The notes beneath the pieces were generated by a model. It had not been told where the DNA came from. It made no database searches and was given only the letters and a program-made list of their open reading frames with translations. A stretch of DNA of 64,000 bases from positions 1 through 64,000 of the forward strand of contig CANRFM010000009.1 of NCBI GenBank assembly GCA_947629905.1, given 5' to 3'. The stretch's first letter is position 1. Every line of letters starts with the position of its first letter. Positions 19,977 through 29,865 of the stretch are shown in pieces. Source of the stretch: an uncultured Clostridia bacterium. Its GTDB lineage: Bacteria; Bacillota; Clostridia; Oscillospirales; Ruminococcaceae. The translations under genes were made by a program, and so were the position numbers.

Positions 19977-21104
19977 ATGAACCAGAAAGATTTGTCAGAA
20001 CTGAAAAAACATTTCCTGCCGGCAGACGACCTGCTGACCGTGCAGAGAGTATTTTCTACCTTTATTGATTCCGAAAAGACGCTCCGCTGCAAAAGCGTGC
20101 GCAGCTTTGCGGAAGTGCCGGATGAAGAGATGAGTGTCCTCTATACCACGCTTGCCAAGGTGCTGAAAGGCAAGCTCGGCAAGGGGCTGATCGAGTACGA
20201 TTTCCCGAATGAGGTCTACGAGGATGACCAGCCGCAGAATCTCCTCTGGGAGCTGCTCGAAAAGGGCCTGGATGACGAGGAACAGATGGAGAAGTGCATA
20301 GCCCATATCACCGAAAAAATGGTCTACACGCTCCCCTATGCCGTGTTCATTGCACAGTGCAATTATACTGTATTCGAGAAGAATAAGCTCGGTGAGAAGA
20401 ACAAGTACGACAGCCGGGAGTTCCGGTTTTTGGTTGCGGCAGTCTGCCCTGTTGAATCAAGGGTGGACGGGCTGATCTATGACGAGGATGAGAATAACAT
20501 CATCCGCAAGACCCACTTTGACCGGGTCGTTGCCGATGCGCCGACAGATGGTTTCCTGTTCCCGACGTTCACGGGCAGAGGACCGGACGTGAACCATGTC
20601 ATGTACTTCACCAAAAAGCCCAAAGAGCCAAATGTTTCCATCGTGGAAGATGTGCTGGGCTGTCATTATACGCTGTCCGCTGAGGAGGAAAAGGAAACGT
20701 TCCGTGCCGTGCTCGACAAGGCGGTCGGTGAGGAACTCAACCTCAATGTGATCGCAAGCATCAACGAGAAAATTCAGGACTATGCCAAGACCTTCAAGGA
20801 CGAACCCGAACCGCCCGTGGTCAGCGATATTTTCGTCCGGGATGTCCTGCTCGATTCCGGTGTGACACAGGAACACGCCGAAGCCGCACAGGCGCTGTAT
20901 CAGGAGGCAACGGAGGGCAATTTCTTCATCGCATCCAACCTCACGGATTCTAAAACTACACTCAGTACCGGCGGCGTGACCGTCAGCATCAGCGGCGATG
21001 CGACCGACAAGATCACCACACGGGAGATCGACGGCAGACGTTTCCTGCTGATTTCCCTCGAAGACCCGGAGATCACTGTCAACGGTTTCCAGATGAAGAT
21101 GTAA
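19977..21104 (+). CDS. DUF4317 family protein
   Basis: 375 residues, soluble, no signal peptide or membrane segment. The sequence (MNQKDLSELKKHF start, LPYAVFIAQCNYTVF in the middle) matches what I know as the DUF4317 family of Clostridia, function unknown. The ATG at 19977 has AAAGGAG six bases upstream and is preferred over an in-frame ATG at 19953 that lacks one. It stands alone between a tRNA terminator and the pyr promoter. Confidence 0.8.
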   Translation: MNQKDLSELKKHFLPADDLLTVQRVFSTFIDSEKTLRCKSVRSFAEVPDEEMSVLYTTLAKVLKGKLGKGLIEYDFPNEVYEDDQPQNLLWELLEKGLDDEEQMEKCIAHITEKMVYTLPYAVFIAQCNYTVFEKNKLGEKNKYDSREFRFLVAAVCPVESRVDGLIYDEDENNIIRKTHFDRVVADAPTDGFLFPTFTGRGPDVNHVMYFTKKPKEPNVSIVEDVLGCHYTLSAEEEKETFRAVLDKAVGEELNLNVIASINEKIQDYAKTFKDEPEPPVVSDIFVRDVLLDSGVTQEHAEAAQALYQEATEGNFFIASNLTDSKTTLSTGGVTVSISGDATDKITTREIDGRRFLLISLEDPEITVNGFQMKM

Positions 21105-21129
21105 CGGGGATAAAAAATCGCCTACCCCC

Positions 21130-21158
21130 TTGCCAAACCATAGGAAATATGGTATAAT
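21130..21158 (+). promoter_or_regulatory. Sigma-A promoter of the pyr operon
   Basis: TTGCCA (21130-21135), 17-bp spacer, TATAAT (21153-21158), about 160 bp upstream of pyrR, giving a long untranslated leader. Confidence 0.87.
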
Positions 21159-21171
21159 AGAGTAAGATGAA

Positions 21172-21301
21172 ACCTTTAATCCTGTCCAGAGAGGCAGACA
21201 AGGCATCAGATTGCGGAGAAAATATGCCTGAAACACGGGATTTCCGTGCGTAGGGGAGAGCCATACACGCTGATCTGTCTGCCGGCAGGTCAGCGTTTTT
21301 T
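21172..21301 (+). promoter_or_regulatory. PyrR-binding attenuator leader
   Basis: The leader carries the PyrR recognition loop TCCAGAGAGGC (21185-21195) within an imperfect hairpin (CCTT...AAGG outer stem), matching the consensus used by Firmicutes pyr operons. A terminator hairpin follows (ACGCTGA 21267-21273 with TCAGCGT 21290-21296, then six T). With UMP bound, PyrR would hold the first hairpin and allow termination before pyrR. The alternative antiterminator pairing was not resolved by eye. Confidence 0.88.
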
Positions 21302-21320
21302 GATAGCGGAGGTGAAAATT

Positions 21321-21875
21321 TTGGGAAAGCATACCATCATCATGGATGAAAATGCCGTCCGCCGTGCTTTGGCACGCATCACCTATGAAATACTGGAACA
21401 CAACAAGGGTGCAGAGGATGTCTGTCTGGTTGGCATCCTGTCAAGAGGTGCTGTGATCGCACAGCGCATCGCTGCCAAAATACAGGAACTCGAAGGGATC
21501 TCCGTGTGCTGCGGGGTGTTGGACATCACGCCCTACCGGGATGATCTGCCGCCGGACAGCAGCCGTCCGGACAGGACGGTCATCGACTTTCCCATGAAGG
21601 ATAAGCACATTGTCATCTGCGATGATGTGCTTTACACCGGAAGAAGCACCCGTGCGGCGATCGATGCCGTGATCCGCCGGGGCAGACCGAGGAGCATTCA
21701 GCTTGCGGTACTGGTGGACAGGGGACACCGGGAAGTTCCCATCCGCCCGGACTATGTGGGAAAGAATCTCCCCACTTCCCGGAGCGAAAGCGTTCAGGTC
21801 TATGTGCGGGAACTGGACGGTAAGGAACAGGTTTGCATTGAACAGCCGGAAACCGGCGGAAAGGAGCAGACATGA
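21321..21875 (+). CDS. pyrR: PyrR: pyr operon attenuator and uracil phosphoribosyltransferase
   Basis: 184 residues from a TTG with GGAGG eight bases upstream, which gives the usual family length and N-terminus (an internal ATG at 21342 would remove the first seven residues). The PRPP motif IVICDDVLYTGRST is intact, as is the SRGAV substrate loop. It binds the leader RNA at 21185-21195 in response to UMP. Its stop overlaps the pyrC start (ATGA). Confidence 0.95.
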   Translation: MGKHTIIMDENAVRRALARITYEILEHNKGAEDVCLVGILSRGAVIAQRIAAKIQELEGISVCCGVLDITPYRDDLPPDSSRPDRTVIDFPMKDKHIVICDDVLYTGRSTRAAIDAVIRRGRPRSIQLAVLVDRGHREVPIRPDYVGKNLPTSRSESVQVYVRELDGKEQVCIEQPETGGKEQT

Positions 21876-23155
21876 AACTGCTGATCCGGAATGTCCACGC
21901 CGTGGACAGAGGACTTGACGAGGTAACGGATATTCTGATCGAGGACGGTCGTATTGCCCGCATGGGCACACAGCTCAATGAGCCTATGGGCGAGCAGGAC
22001 AGGACGATCGACGGGAGTGGACTGACAGCCATGCCGGGCTTGTTTGATATGCACGTGCATTTCCGTGACCCCGGACAGACGCATAAAGAGGATATTCTGA
22101 CCGGATGCCGGGCAGCCTTGGCAGGCGGCGTGACGGGGGTACTGTGTATGCCGAATACCAAACCTCCTGTCGATTCCCCGGAAGTGCTGCGGTATATTCT
22201 GGAAAAAGCCAAGAATACAGGCGTTTCCGTCTATCCGGCAGCCTGTATCACAAAGGGGATGCAGGGGGAAGCCCTGACAGATTTTGCCGGACTGAAAGCA
22301 AGCGGTGCAGCCTGTCTTTCCGATGACGGCAGACCCGTGAAAAATGCCGAACTCATGCGCCGTGCGCTCGAAAAAGCCAAGGAACTGGAAATTCCGGTCG
22401 CATCCCACTGTGAGGATCTGGATATCATAGACGGCGGCATCATGCACAAGGGCAGCGTTTCGGCGGCATTGGGTGTCAGGGGCATGGACAGGGCTTCGGA
22501 GGACTACATCACTGCCCGTGAGATCGTGCTTGCCGCTTCGGTCGGCGGGCGGGTACATATCTGCCATGTAAGCACCAAGGGCAGCGTGGAGATCATCCGG
22601 GCAGCCAAGGCTTTGGGTGTACAGGTGACCTGTGAGACCGCACCACATTACTTCATGCTCACCCATGAAAAATTGCGTTCCGGCAATGCCGATGACCGCA
22701 TGAATCCCCCTCTGCGGGAAGAGTCCGACCGTGCAGCCATAGAAGCTGCCGTGCTGGACGGGACGATCGACTGCATCGTGACCGACCACGCACCGCACAC
22801 CCCGGCGGAAAAGGCGAATTTCACCCTCGCCCCGAATGGTATCGTGGGGCTGGAGACTTCCCTGTCTGCCGCCCTGACAGCGTTATATCATACGGGCAAG
22901 GCAGACCTGAAAAAGATCGTGGAGCTGATGAGCATCCGCCCACGGGAAATTTTAGGCATCGCCCCGGAACGGCTCTGCACCGGTGCTCCGGCTAACTTGA
23001 TCTTAGTGGATACCGGGCAGAAATGGGTCGTGGATCCTGAAACATTCCGCAGCAAGTCCCGCAATACGGCATTCCGGGGTATGGAGCTGACCGGAAAAGT
23101 GCGGATGACCATCACCGGCGGCAGAATACGCTATGAATACGGAAACGTCATGTGA
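21872..23155 (+). CDS. pyrC: Dihydroorotase
   Basis: 427 residues, class I type (Bacillus-like). The metal-binding HVHFRDPG motif, the later zinc histidines SHCED and CHVST, and the C-terminal TDHAPHTP aspartate motif are all present. It cyclises carbamoyl aspartate to dihydroorotate. Translationally coupled to pyrR. Confidence 0.96.
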   Translation: MKLLIRNVHAVDRGLDEVTDILIEDGRIARMGTQLNEPMGEQDRTIDGSGLTAMPGLFDMHVHFRDPGQTHKEDILTGCRAALAGGVTGVLCMPNTKPPVDSPEVLRYILEKAKNTGVSVYPAACITKGMQGEALTDFAGLKASGAACLSDDGRPVKNAELMRRALEKAKELEIPVASHCEDLDIIDGGIMHKGSVSAALGVRGMDRASEDYITAREIVLAASVGGRVHICHVSTKGSVEIIRAAKALGVQVTCETAPHYFMLTHEKLRSGNADDRMNPPLREESDRAAIEAAVLDGTIDCIVTDHAPHTPAEKANFTLAPNGIVGLETSLSAALTALYHTGKADLKKIVELMSIRPREILGIAPERLCTGAPANLILVDTGQKWVVDPETFRSKSRNTAFRGMELTGKVRMTITGGRIRYEYGNVM

Positions 23156-23182
23156 CGATACATTACGAAAGGAGCAAACACC

Positions 23183-24103
23183 ATGAGTTTTGACAGACTG
23201 ATCGACAAGATCAAGGCGATGAAAAATCCCTCGGTAGTAGGGCTTGACCCGAAACTCGACTATGTCCCGGAATTTCTGCGGCGGGAATTTGAGCAGGAGG
23301 ACGGGTGCAGTCTGCGGTCTGCCTCCCGTGCGATCTTTGCATTCAATAAGGCGATCATCGATGAGATCCACGACATCGTGCCTGCGATCAAACCGCAGGC
23401 AGCCTACTACGAAATGTACGGCTACAACGGCATGAAAACCTTGGAAAAGACCATCCGCTATGCCCGCCTGAAAGGGATGTTTGTCATCACAGACGGCAAG
23501 CGCAATGACATCGGGGCGACCATGCAGGCATATGCCGCTGCCCATTTGGGTACAGTAACGGTGGGCGAAAATGAACTCGAACCGTTCGGGGCAGATGCAC
23601 TGACCGTCAACGGCTACCTTGGTTCGGACGGCATCCAGCCGCTGCTTGACGTGTGCAAAGCACGGGACAAGGGCATTTTTGTACTGGTCAAGACCTCCAA
23701 TCCATCGAGCGGGGAATTGCAGGATCAGCTGATCGACGGTGTGCCGCTCTATGCAAGGATGGGCGATCTTTGCGAACAGTGGGGCGCAGATACGGTCGGG
23801 AACTATGGCTATTCCGCAGTGGGTGCGGTCGTGGGTGCGACCTATCCTGCACAGCTTAAAGAATTGCGGGAACGGCTGCCGCATACGTTCTTCCTTGTGC
23901 CGGGGTACGGCGCACAGGGCGGCGGCGCAGAGGGCGTTGCAGCGGCATTTGACAAAAATGGTCTGGGCGGCATCGTGAATTCTTCCAGAGCCGTGATGTG
24001 CGCCTACCAGAAAGAGGGCTGCGACCCGAAGAATTTCGCCAAGGCAGCCCGCCGGGAAGTCATTCGTATGCGTGACGATATTACGGCACATATCAGCCTG
24101 TAA
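23183..24103 (+). CDS. pyrF: Orotidine 5'-phosphate decarboxylase (long type)
   Basis: 306 residues, the longer PyrF family rather than the 230-residue Bacillus type. The catalytic DGKRNDIG motif is present, with the substrate motif VGLDP near the N-terminus and VPGYGAQGG near the C-terminus. It makes UMP, the last step. ATG behind GAAAGGAGCAAACACC. Confidence 0.95.
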   Translation: MSFDRLIDKIKAMKNPSVVGLDPKLDYVPEFLRREFEQEDGCSLRSASRAIFAFNKAIIDEIHDIVPAIKPQAAYYEMYGYNGMKTLEKTIRYARLKGMFVITDGKRNDIGATMQAYAAAHLGTVTVGENELEPFGADALTVNGYLGSDGIQPLLDVCKARDKGIFVLVKTSNPSSGELQDQLIDGVPLYARMGDLCEQWGADTVGNYGYSAVGAVVGATYPAQLKELRERLPHTFFLVPGYGAQGGGAEGVAAAFDKNGLGGIVNSSRAVMCAYQKEGCDPKNFAKAARREVIRMRDDITAHISL

Positions 24104-24148
24104 GGCTTGACCCCGGCACTGCATTATTAAGAGGAAAGGATGTATGTT

Positions 24149-25258
24149 ATGGCACTTATCAAGGACGGCAGACCTGCGTATCTTGTCCTTGCGGACGGGC
24201 AGGTATTTACCGGCAGGAGCTTCGGCGATGCCGGAACGGTCATCGGAGAGGTCGTGTTCACGACCGGCATGACGGGCTATCAGGAAACGCTCACCGACCC
24301 CAGCTATTACGGGCAGATTGTGACCCAGACATTTCCCCTGATCGGAAATTACGGTGTGAATTCCGAGGACTTTGAATCCGCACAGTCCTATGTCAGCGGT
24401 TATATCGTGCGGGAGTGGTGCAATGCGCCCTCGAATTTCCGCTGTGAGGACACGATCGACAGCTTTCTGAAAGCACATCATATCATCGGTCTGTACAATA
24501 TCGACACCCGCCGCCTGACACGCACCCTCCGGGAAGCCGGTGTCATGAACGGTGCCATCACCACAGAAAAGCCGGATGTGGAAGCGCTGCTCCCGCAGAT
24601 ACGGGCATATGCCATCCGGGATGCCGTTGCCCATGTGACAGGCACGGAACAGCGTACCTATGCCCCGGCGGAAACGAAATACCGTGTGGTGCTTTTTGAC
24701 TTCGGGTATAAGCGCTATATCCGGCAGTCCCTTGTCAACCGGGGCTGTGAAGTGCTTGTCGTGCCTGCCAATACCACAGCGGACGAGGTAAAGGCACTGC
24801 ATCCGGACGGTATCATGCTTTCCAACGGACCGGGCGACCCGTCTGAAAATACGGAGATCATTTCCAATTTGCAGGAAATTGCAAAGCTTGGCATCCCCAT
24901 TTTCGGCATCTGCTTAGGGCATCAGCTCATGGCGCTGTCACAGGGCGCAAGGACGGAGAAGCTCAAGTACGGACACCGGGGAGCAAATCAGCCGGTCATC
25001 GACCTTGTCAGCGGCAAGACCTACGTCACCAGCCAGAACCACGGCTACGCCGTAGTCGGCGACAGCCTGCCGCCGGAGATCGGTGAGGTCTCACACATCA
25101 ATGCCAACGACCGCACCTGCGAGGGCGTGCGTTACAAGTCCTGCAATGCGTTTACGGTGCAGTTCCACCCGGAGGCGCACGGCGGACCGCTCGACACGGC
25201 GTATTTATTTGATGCATTCACCGCCCGCATGGACGAGTTCAGGAAGGAGGCTGAATAA
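24149..25258 (+). CDS. carA: Carbamoyl-phosphate synthase small subunit
   Basis: 369 residues. An N-terminal CPSase domain (GEVVFTTGMTGYQE) precedes a class I glutamine amidotransferase domain with the nucleophile in FGICLGHQL and the His-Glu pair in QFHPEAHGGP. It delivers ammonia to CarB. Start: the ATG at 24149 sits 9 bases after GGAAAGG; an ATG at 24140 abuts that ribosome site and is less likely. Confidence 0.96.
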   Translation: MALIKDGRPAYLVLADGQVFTGRSFGDAGTVIGEVVFTTGMTGYQETLTDPSYYGQIVTQTFPLIGNYGVNSEDFESAQSYVSGYIVREWCNAPSNFRCEDTIDSFLKAHHIIGLYNIDTRRLTRTLREAGVMNGAITTEKPDVEALLPQIRAYAIRDAVAHVTGTEQRTYAPAETKYRVVLFDFGYKRYIRQSLVNRGCEVLVVPANTTADEVKALHPDGIMLSNGPGDPSENTEIISNLQEIAKLGIPIFGICLGHQLMALSQGARTEKLKYGHRGANQPVIDLVSGKTYVTSQNHGYAVVGDSLPPEIGEVSHINANDRTCEGVRYKSCNAFTVQFHPEAHGGPLDTAYLFDAFTARMDEFRKEAE

Positions 25259-25259
25259 G

Positions 25260-28200
25260 ATGGGACTGCGCAGCGATATCCGGAAAGTGCTTGTCATCGG
25301 TTCAGGACCTATCATCATCGGACAGGCAGCGGAATTTGACTATGCCGGCGCACAGGCTTGCCGTGCCCTGAAGCAGGAGGGACTGGAGGTCGTACTCATC
25401 AACTCCAACCCGGCGACCATCATGACCGACAAGGCAATGGCGGATAAAATTTACATCGAACCGCTTACACTGGACGTGGTAAAGCGTGTGATCGAGATCG
25501 AAAAGCCCGACAGCGTGCTTTCTACCCTCGGTGGACAGACGGGGCTGACACTGTCCATGCAGCTTGCGGCGGAGGGCTTTTTGGAGAGCCACAATGTCAA
25601 ACTCCTCGGTGCTGACCCGGAGACCATCCACAAGGCAGAGGACAGACAGGCATTCAAGGACACCATGGAAAAGATCGGCGAACCCTGCATCCCCTCCAAG
25701 GTCGTGGAAACGGTAGAGGGCGCTGTTGAGTTTGCCGGAGAGATCGGCTATCCGGTCATTGTCCGCCCGGCATTCACGCTCGGTGGTACGGGCGGCGGCA
25801 TTGCCAATAACGAGGAGGAACTGCGGGATATTTCCACCAACGGTCTGCGCCTTTCCCCCATTACGCAGGTACTGATCGAAAAGTGTATCAGCGGCTGGAA
25901 AGAGATCGAATTTGAGGTCATCCGTGACCGCAAGGGCAATGTCATCACCGTCTGCTCCATGGAGAATTTCGACCCGGTCGGCGTGCATACGGGCGACAGT
26001 ATCGTCATTGCCCCGGCAGTCACGCTGTCCGACCGGGAATATCAGATGCTCCGGACGGCTTCCCTGAATATTATTTCCGAGCTGAAAGTCGAGGGCGGCT
26101 GCAACTGTCAGTTTGCCCTGCACCCGGAAAGCATGGAGTATGCCGTCATCGAGGTCAATCCGAGAGTGTCCCGCTCTTCTGCGCTTGCCTCCAAGGCGAC
26201 AGGCTATCCGATCGCCAAAGTCGCTACGAAAATTGCTATCGGGTATACGCTCGATGAGATCATCAATCAGGTAACAGGCAAGACCTACGCCTGCTTTGAG
26301 CCGGCACTGGACTATGTGGTCATCAAATTCCCGAAGTGGGCATTTGACAAATTTGTCTATGCCAAACGTACCCTCGGCACACAGATGAAAGCGACCGGCG
26401 AAGTCATGGCGATCGGCACAAGCTTTGAGCAGGCAATGATGAAAGCTGTCCGCTCTACGGAACTGGGCGTGGACTCCATGAATATGCCGAAATATGAAAA
26501 AATGCCCGTGGATGAGCTGCTCACCCGCCTGAAAAACGGCGTGGAGGACGAGCGTTCTTTTCAGGTATATGCCGCTTTGAAAAAGGGCGTTTCCGTGGCA
26601 GAGCTGCATGAGATCACGATGATCGACGAGTGGTTCTTAGAAAAGCTGCATAACCTTGTGGAGCTGGAAGAATGGCTTGCCGAGGGCGATCTGACGGAGG
26701 AAAAATATCGGACTGCCAAGCAGTACGGCTACCCGGACAAGACGATCGAACGCATTTCCGGCAAGAAATGCCCCCTGCACCAGAACGTTGTCTACAAAAT
26801 GGTAGACACCTGCGCCGGAGAATTCAAGGCGGAAACGCCCTACTTCTATTCGACCTATGACGAGGAAAACGAGGCGGAGCAGTTCATTGCACGCCGGAAC
26901 AGCGGGAAGAAGAAAGTCATCGTGTTCGGTTCCGGGCCGATCCGCATTGGGCAGGGTATCGAGTTTGACTACTGCTCCGTGCATTGTGTCTGGACACTGA
27001 AAGAACTGGGCTATGAGGCAGTGATCTGCAACAACAACCCCGAAACCGTTTCCACGGACTTTGACACGGGTGACAGACTGTATTTCGACCCGCTGACCCC
27101 GGAAGATGTGGACAATATCATTGCCACCGAACAGCCCTACGGCGTTGTTGTGCAGTTCGGCGGACAGACAGCCATCAAGCTGACACGCCACCTTGCAGAC
27201 AGCGGTGTGCGGATCTTAGGCACATCTGCGGACAATATCGATGCCGCTGAGGACAGGGAACGGTTTGACGAACTGCTCGAGCAGTGCGGCATTCCACGTC
27301 CGGAGGGCTTTACGGTCATGACCACAGCGGAAGCTGTCAAGGTTGCTGACAAATTGGGCTATCCGGTTCTGCTGCGTCCGTCCTATGTGCTGGGCGGGCA
27401 GAATATGATCATCGCCCATTCCGAGCAGGATGTTGTGGAATACATGGACATCATCACTTCCCACATGATCGAAAACCCTGTGCTGATCGACAAGTACATG
27501 ATGGGTACAGAGGTCGAGGTCGATGCGATCTGTGACGGCAAGGATTTCCTGATCCCCGGCATTATGGAGCATATCGAGCGTGCGGGCGTGCATTCCGGTG
27601 ACTCTATTTCGATCTATCCGGCGCAGAATCTTTCCCAGAAAGTGCGTGATACCATCGTGGAGTATACCCGCCGTCTTTCGTTGGCTCTGGACGTGGTGGG
27701 ACTGGTCAATATCCAGTATGTGGTCTACCGGGGGGAGGTCTATGTCATTGAGGTGAACCCCCGTTCTTCCCGTACTGTCCCCTATATCAGCAAGGTCACG
27801 GGCATTCCGATGGTAGACCTTGCCACAAAGGTCATGTTCGGGGCGACCCTGAAAGAACTCGGCTACGAAAGCGGACTGTATCCGGAGGGCAATTATGTAG
27901 CCGTCAAGGTCCCCGTGTTCAGCTTTGAGAAATTGCAGGATGTGGACACGATGCTCGGTCCGGAAATGAAATCGACCGGCGAATGCCTCGGTATCGGCAG
28001 GACATTCGAGGATGCACTGCTGAAAGGGCTTGTCGCTGCCGGTTATGACCTGAAACGGGAGGGCGGTGTGCTGATCTCCGTCCGGGATTCCGAAAAGCGG
28101 GAAATGATCCGGATCGCCGATAAGTTCTCCCGTATGGGCTTTGAACTGTATGCGACCAGCGGAACGGCAAGCTACCTGAACAGGAACATGATCGCCACCA

Positions 28201-28454
28201 ATACGGTGCGGAAGATCTCCGAGGGCAGCCCGAACACCCTTGACCTGCTCGAAAGCGGCAAGATCCACTACATGATCTCCACCTCAGCCAAGGGCAGGAT
28301 GCCCGCAAGGGATTCCGTGCGGATGCGCCGGAAATCCGTAGAGCGTTCCATCTGCTCCCTGACCGCCGTGGACACGGCAAATGCACTTGCCAATGTGCTG
28401 CGCTCCGGGCGGTCTATGGACGATGTGGAACTGGTGGATATTACAAAAATTTAG
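25260..28454 (+). CDS. carB: Carbamoyl-phosphate synthase large subunit
   Basis: 1064 residues, full length, with the two homologous ATP-grasp halves (KVLVIGSGPIIIGQAAEFDY near the start; KVIVFGSGPIRIGQGIEFDY near 560) and a C-terminal allosteric domain. It makes carbamoyl phosphate for pyrimidines and arginine. The ATG lies one base after the carA stop, with GGAGG nine bases upstream; the open frame extends upstream within carA but that is not coding. Confidence 0.97.
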   Translation: MGLRSDIRKVLVIGSGPIIIGQAAEFDYAGAQACRALKQEGLEVVLINSNPATIMTDKAMADKIYIEPLTLDVVKRVIEIEKPDSVLSTLGGQTGLTLSMQLAAEGFLESHNVKLLGADPETIHKAEDRQAFKDTMEKIGEPCIPSKVVETVEGAVEFAGEIGYPVIVRPAFTLGGTGGGIANNEEELRDISTNGLRLSPITQVLIEKCISGWKEIEFEVIRDRKGNVITVCSMENFDPVGVHTGDSIVIAPAVTLSDREYQMLRTASLNIISELKVEGGCNCQFALHPESMEYAVIEVNPRVSRSSALASKATGYPIAKVATKIAIGYTLDEIINQVTGKTYACFEPALDYVVIKFPKWAFDKFVYAKRTLGTQMKATGEVMAIGTSFEQAMMKAVRSTELGVDSMNMPKYEKMPVDELLTRLKNGVEDERSFQVYAALKKGVSVAELHEITMIDEWFLEKLHNLVELEEWLAEGDLTEEKYRTAKQYGYPDKTIERISGKKCPLHQNVVYKMVDTCAGEFKAETPYFYSTYDEENEAEQFIARRNSGKKKVIVFGSGPIRIGQGIEFDYCSVHCVWTLKELGYEAVICNNNPETVSTDFDTGDRLYFDPLTPEDVDNIIATEQPYGVVVQFGGQTAIKLTRHLADSGVRILGTSADNIDAAEDRERFDELLEQCGIPRPEGFTVMTTAEAVKVADKLGYPVLLRPSYVLGGQNMIIAHSEQDVVEYMDIITSHMIENPVLIDKYMMGTEVEVDAICDGKDFLIPGIMEHIERAGVHSGDSISIYPAQNLSQKVRDTIVEYTRRLSLALDVVGLVNIQYVVYRGEVYVIEVNPRSSRTVPYISKVTGIPMVDLATKVMFGATLKELGYESGLYPEGNYVAVKVPVFSFEKLQDVDTMLGPEMKSTGECLGIGRTFEDALLKGLVAAGYDLKREGGVLISVRDSEKREMIRIADKFSRMGFELYATSGTASYLNRNMIATNTVRKISEGSPNTLDLLESGKIHYMISTSAKGRMPARDSVRMRRKSVERSICSLTAVDTANALANVLRSGRSMDDVELVDITKI

Positions 28455-28463
28455 GAGTAGAAT

Positions 28464-29078
28464 ATGAAACGGATCGTATGTATATTACTGGCTGCATCCT
28501 GTATACTGACGGGGTGCAGCAAAGAAGAAGAGCCGCAGCAGACAGTACAGGTGCAAAACGGCTATCCCACGGCGGAAGAAGCCTATCATGCCTATTTGGA
28601 TGTCTGTCTGGCAGGGGACAAAGCAGCCATGAATGCGCTCTTTTCTGCTGACGAAAAGGCAGCTGCCCCCAAGATGACAGCGGAATCTCTTGACCTCAGT
28701 GAGGAGAAGTATGCCTCCTATACCGATCTGCTCGATGATGCTACTTTTCAGAGCTATCTCGATGAATATTTCGGGATTCTGAAGGACAGCAGGGAAAGAT
28801 TCGGTGAAAAGGGCAGTACATGGACAATGCTGCCCGGTTCCGAACTGGAAACAGGGGAACAGGAGATCGAGGCGCTTTCAGAACAGACAGGGCTGGACGT
28901 ACAGGGACTGGTGCATTATAATTATTATTTCATGCAGGAGCAAAAAGAGGACGGTGCAGGTGTTGCCGGAAAGCTGGCAAGTGTCATTGAACTGAATGAC
29001 AAGTGGTATCCGAGCTTTATTTTTGAGATACGACCGGAGACTGCCTTTACAGATGACGATCAGTCCACAGCCGAATGA
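28464..29078 (+). CDS. Predicted lipoprotein inside the pyr operon
   Basis: 204 residues with a type II signal peptide: basic start, hydrophobic stretch and lipobox LTGC, cysteine at residue 18. The mature part is acidic, with DUF-like helical segments, and has no family I recognise. It lies 9 bp after carB and 13 bp before pyrK on the same strand with no promoter or terminator, so it must be cotranscribed with pyrimidine genes. A role in nucleobase capture or uptake would fit but is speculation. Confidence 0.8.
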   Translation: MKRIVCILLAASCILTGCSKEEEPQQTVQVQNGYPTAEEAYHAYLDVCLAGDKAAMNALFSADEKAAAPKMTAESLDLSEEKYASYTDLLDDATFQSYLDEYFGILKDSRERFGEKGSTWTMLPGSELETGEQEIEALSEQTGLDVQGLVHYNYYFMQEQKEDGAGVAGKLASVIELNDKWYPSFIFEIRPETAFTDDDQSTAE

Positions 29079-29091
29079 ACGGAGCAGTGAC

Positions 29092-29865
29092 ATGACAAAT
29101 TACACACAGGGAGCATATCCCATTTTAGAGAAACAGGCAATTGCACAGGATACGTACAGTTTTACGCTGTACTGTCCGGCAGTTGCAGAGCACGCCAAGC
29201 CGGGACAATTCGTCCACATTCTCCCAAAAGGCTTCGGGCTGCGCAGACCGATCTCCATTGCCGGCATCGACCCGGAACAGGGTACGCTGCGGCTGGTGTT
29301 TGCGGTGCGTGGCAAGGGCACAGATGTGCTTGCCGGGCTGAATAAGGGCGATTTTATGGACATGATCGCACCGCTGGGACATGGTTTCACGCTGTACCCG
29401 GAGGCATCCCATGCGGTACTTGTCGGCGGCGGTATCGGTGTGCCGCCCATGCTGCCGCTTGCGGCATATTACGGCGCAAAGGCAACGGCGATCTCCGGTT
29501 TCCGGAGTTTTGCACAGGTCATTTTACAGGCGGATCTGGAATCCTGCGGCGCAAGGACGATCTGCTGCACGGAAGACGGCACGGCTGGCGCAGTCAAGGG
29601 CTTTGTGACAGCCCCCCTTGAGGAATTGCTGACCGAGGGGGCAGACATCGTCTATGCCTGCGGTCCGGAACCCATGCTGAAAGCCGTTGCACAGGTGTGC
29701 AGACGAATGGGCGCTGCCTGTGAGGTTTCCCTTGAAGAGCGTATGGCTTGCGGCATCGGGGCGTGTCTTGGCTGTGCGACCCGCATCCGGAAAGCAGACG
29801 GGGAACAGTTCCTGCACGTCTGCAAGGACGGACCTGTATTCAAGGCAGAGGAGGTGATCTGGTAA
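29092..29865 (+). CDS. pyrK: Dihydroorotate dehydrogenase electron-transfer subunit
   Basis: 257 residues: FAD-binding beta-barrel with RRPISIAG, NAD-binding domain with LVGGGIGVPPM, and a C-terminal [2Fe-2S] site with four cysteines in the CGIGACLGC...VCKDGP pattern. It passes electrons from PyrD to NAD. ATG preceded by GGAG at good distance. The open frame extends upstream, overlapping the lipoprotein, but without a ribosome site. Confidence 0.95.
   Translation: MTNYTQGAYPILEKQAIAQDTYSFTLYCPAVAEHAKPGQFVHILPKGFGLRRPISIAGIDPEQGTLRLVFAVRGKGTDVLAGLNKGDFMDMIAPLGHGFTLYPEASHAVLVGGGIGVPPMLPLAAYYGAKATAISGFRSFAQVILQADLESCGARTICCTEDGTAGAVKGFVTAPLEELLTEGADIVYACGPEPMLKAVAQVCRRMGAACEVSLEERMACGIGACLGCATRIRKADGEQFLHVCKDGPVFKAEEVIW

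Noticed and set aside
21160-21300. T-box or other tRNA-sensing leader
   Set aside because: No T-box sequence; the PyrR loop and pyrR gene downstream explain the leader.
20457-21401. 314-residue minus-strand frame over the DUF4317 gene and pyr leader
   Set aside because: It would overlap a promoter and attenuator, and lacks a ribosome site.
23003-24802. 599-residue minus-strand frame over pyrC, pyrF and carA
   Set aside because: It covers parts of three well-conserved genes in the opposite direction; no motif.
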